NCBI GenBank assembly: GCA_015075305.1 | Contig: JABTUS010000010.1 | Coordinates: forward strand, 124,001 to 188,000 | Length of the DNA stretch: 64,000 nt | Direction of reading: 5' to 3' | Origin: Opitutaceae bacterium | GTDB taxonomy: Bacteria; Verrucomicrobiota; Verrucomicrobiia; Opitutales; Opitutaceae | In this document: piece by piece, positions 62,576 to 64,000 of the stretch | Position numbering within the stretch: position 1 is the stretch's first letter | Layout: every line of letters begins with the position of its first letter | The notes under the pieces: model-generated | The model's input: the letters and a program-made list of their open reading frames with translations, nothing else | Database searches by the model: none | Told to the model about the DNA's origin: nothing | Translations under genes and position numbers: made by a program

Positions 62576-63892
62576 TCAGACTCGCTCGAACGTGTGAGGC
62601 GCATCGATTTCTGATGCGGCCACGCGCGCTTCGCGGACAGCGAGCGCGATTTTTTCCGCGACCTCGGGCATCAGCGCGGCCTCGTGTCCCGTCATGATCT
62701 GCAGTCGCAGCCGGGATCTTCCCTTTGGAATCACCGGATACTCCAGCAGGTTCAGCAGCACTCCCTGTTCTGCGCAGCGCCTGACGGCGTGGCGTGCGGC
62801 TGTTTCGCTGCCAATCGGAATGGATACGATCGGACCAAGTCCGCCGCCGGGTTCGAGTCCGCAGCGGGCGAGCGCAGCTCGCAGGATGACCACCGACCGG
62901 CGAAGGGCGGCGCGCCGGGCGGCTCCCTCGGGAGAGCGAACAATGGCGAGAGCCTGGGTTGCGGCCGCCACCTGGGAGGGGGAGATCGTGCTGCTGAAGA
63001 GATACGCGGGTGAGCGGGCGCGGATGTAGTCGCAGAGTTCAGCGCTCCTGACCGCGACGAATCCACCGCTGCCTGCGAGTGTCTTTGAGAGGCTGCCGAT
63101 GATGACGGGCACCATTCCGAGCAGCGATTGGATTTCGATTTCGCCCGCCCCCTCCGATCCGGTGCATGCCAGATCGTGTGATGCATCGACGACCAGGCAT
63201 GCGCCGAACTCCGCGCAGAGCTGATGCAGCGAGGACAGGTCCGCGCAGGCGCCGTCGGAAGGGAACAGACCGCAGGTGATGAGAAAGATGGACTGATCCC
63301 TGTCCATGGAGCGAAGCCTGCGGAGGCATCGACGCGCGTGATCGAGGTCGAGATGTCGGAAGGTGTGTATCCGGCGGGTGGAGCAGGCTGCACCGCAGCG
63401 CACCCCGCTGCTGATGGATGCGTCCATGACGATTGCGTCCCGTGGATCCGCCAGCGCCCGCATGGCTCCATGGCCGGCGGCCCAGCCTGAAGGGAAAAGG
63501 GCGACGTGCGGCAGGTGCAGCAGATCCCCCAGGCTTCCTGCGAGCGCGTCGGCTTCGTCGGTCAGGCCGGTGAGGGCCGCCGATCCCGCGCTGCTGGTGC
63601 CGAGGCGATGAATGGCGGATGCGGCGGCCTGCCTGACCAGCGGATGGGCTGACAGACCCAGGTAGTCGGAGGACGTGAAATTCAGACCTTCGAAGACTGT
63701 GCCGTTGCGTTCCCGCACCACGGCAAAGGGTTTTGGCGCCTCGAGCATTCGCCGATCATAGGGCAGGAGATTCTGAACGGATCGCTGCATGATGCGCGCA
63801 TGCAGGGCAGCGGAACGGGTCAGGACGCAATCAAGGGTTGTGGTGCTTGGTGAGGATTCTGACTGTGGAGGGTCATTTGAAACAGGGTTCAT
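62576..63892 (-). CDS. Alpha-oxoamine synthase (KBL/BioF/SPT-like PLP enzyme)
   Basis: The 438-residue protein shows NFTSSDYLGLSAHPLVRQAAASAIHRLGTSSAGSAALTG, the family start, VALFPSGWAAGHGAMRALAD, ACLVVDASHDLACTG with the PLP aspartate, the PLP-lysine block VIIGSLSKTLAGSGGFVAVRS and AYLFSSTISPSQVAAATQALAIVRS. Family members make 7-keto-8-aminopelargonate (BioF), 2-amino-3-ketobutyrate or 3-ketosphinganine. No other biotin genes lie near and the N-terminus is about 50 residues longer than in BioF, so the reaction is not assigned. Confidence 0.85.
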   Translation of the reverse strand: MNPVSNDPPQSESSPSTTTLDCVLTRSAALHARIMQRSVQNLLPYDRRMLEAPKPFAVVRERNGTVFEGLNFTSSDYLGLSAHPLVRQAAASAIHRLGTSSAGSAALTGLTDEADALAGSLGDLLHLPHVALFPSGWAAGHGAMRALADPRDAIVMDASISSGVRCGAACSTRRIHTFRHLDLDHARRCLRRLRSMDRDQSIFLITCGLFPSDGACADLSSLHQLCAEFGACLVVDASHDLACTGSEGAGEIEIQSLLGMVPVIIGSLSKTLAGSGGFVAVRSAELCDYIRARSPAYLFSSTISPSQVAAATQALAIVRSPEGAARRAALRRSVVILRAALARCGLEPGGGLGPIVSIPIGSETAARHAVRRCAEQGVLLNLLEYPVIPKGRSRLRLQIMTGHEAALMPEVAEKIALAVREARVAASEIDAPHTFERV

Positions 63893-64000
63893 GGGAACGA
63901 GAGAGGAGCGTTGGGCGCTGGAAACGGGCGCTTTGCCGCAGACCGATGAGGGTCAGGACTCTGATATTAGCGGAATTTTCACACGGATTTCCCGGGAGCC
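63893..64000. other. Right end of window, intergenic
   Basis: The last 108 bases are upstream of the oxoamine synthase gene and hold its promoter region. No gene is visible. Confidence 0.35.

Overview
The window is a high-GC, gene-dense piece of a Gram-negative bacterial chromosome. Outer-membrane proteins (a TonB-dependent receptor, an OMPLA-type phospholipase), FecI/FecR signalling, several secreted carbohydrate-active proteins (DUF1080, GH29, sulfatases, DUF1961), a histidine kinase with discoidin sensor domains and a receptor with an ELSPFVV-type N-terminus all fit a polysaccharide-degrading member of Verrucomicrobiota, most likely Opitutaceae. That placement is inference from gene content; there is no rRNA here to prove it.

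Layout. 0-4.2 kb: the 5' end of trpB, a Rnk/GreA-C-like gene, and a minus-strand operon of SIS isomerase, EamA permease and ROK kinase that looks like an amino-sugar uptake and phosphorylation module. 4.2-8.8 kb: an orphan sensor kinase with two discoidin-like domains, a YciI / RibD-like reductase / VOC cassette and a VapBC module. 8.9-12.4 kb: a LacI regulator and a lower-GC restriction-modification-like pair (cytosine-5 methyltransferase plus a putative endonuclease). 12.5-21.6 kb: a TMTC-like membrane TPR protein, rmuC, pldA, a sugar epimerase, an O-methyltransferase, an esterase and a DUF1080 protein. 21.6-23.8 kb: a repeat-rich gene-poor stretch, HigBA and a Phd/PIN pair. 24-30.7 kb: argF, argG, an aquaporin, a TrmH methyltransferase, a polyprenyl synthase, and an ECF sigma factor with a coupled membrane partner. 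30.7-38 kb: two unrelated fumarases (class II and class I) separated by repeats, kdsD, a LysM lipoprotein candidate, and mocA/xdhC.

38-50 kb holds a decayed toxin-antitoxin locus and then a FecI sigma, a FecR regulator, an STN-TonB receptor and a sulfatase in one direction, followed by DUF1961, an uncharacterised alpha/alpha-barrel protein and a second sulfatase. Together with two tandem alpha-L-fucosidases at 54.5-57 kb this suggests use of a sulfated, probably fucose-containing glycan: the receptor imports oligosaccharide and signals through FecR to FecI, sulfatases remove sulfate, and glycosidases release sugars. Between them lie gcvP, an endonuclease III with unusual cysteine spacing, tRNA-Val(CAC) and another PIN toxin module. 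57-64 kb contains a phospholipase-D family protein, aroG, an uncharacterised protein, a lytic transglycosylase, a 27-residue lysine/alanine-rich histone-H1-like peptide gene, and an alpha-oxoamine synthase.

No CRISPR array, rRNA, intact insertion sequence or prophage was seen. The least ordinary items are the methyltransferase/endonuclease pair, the discoidin kinase without a response regulator, the receptor with an internal second signal peptide, the tiny H1-like gene, and a family of intergenic inverted repeats flanking fumC.
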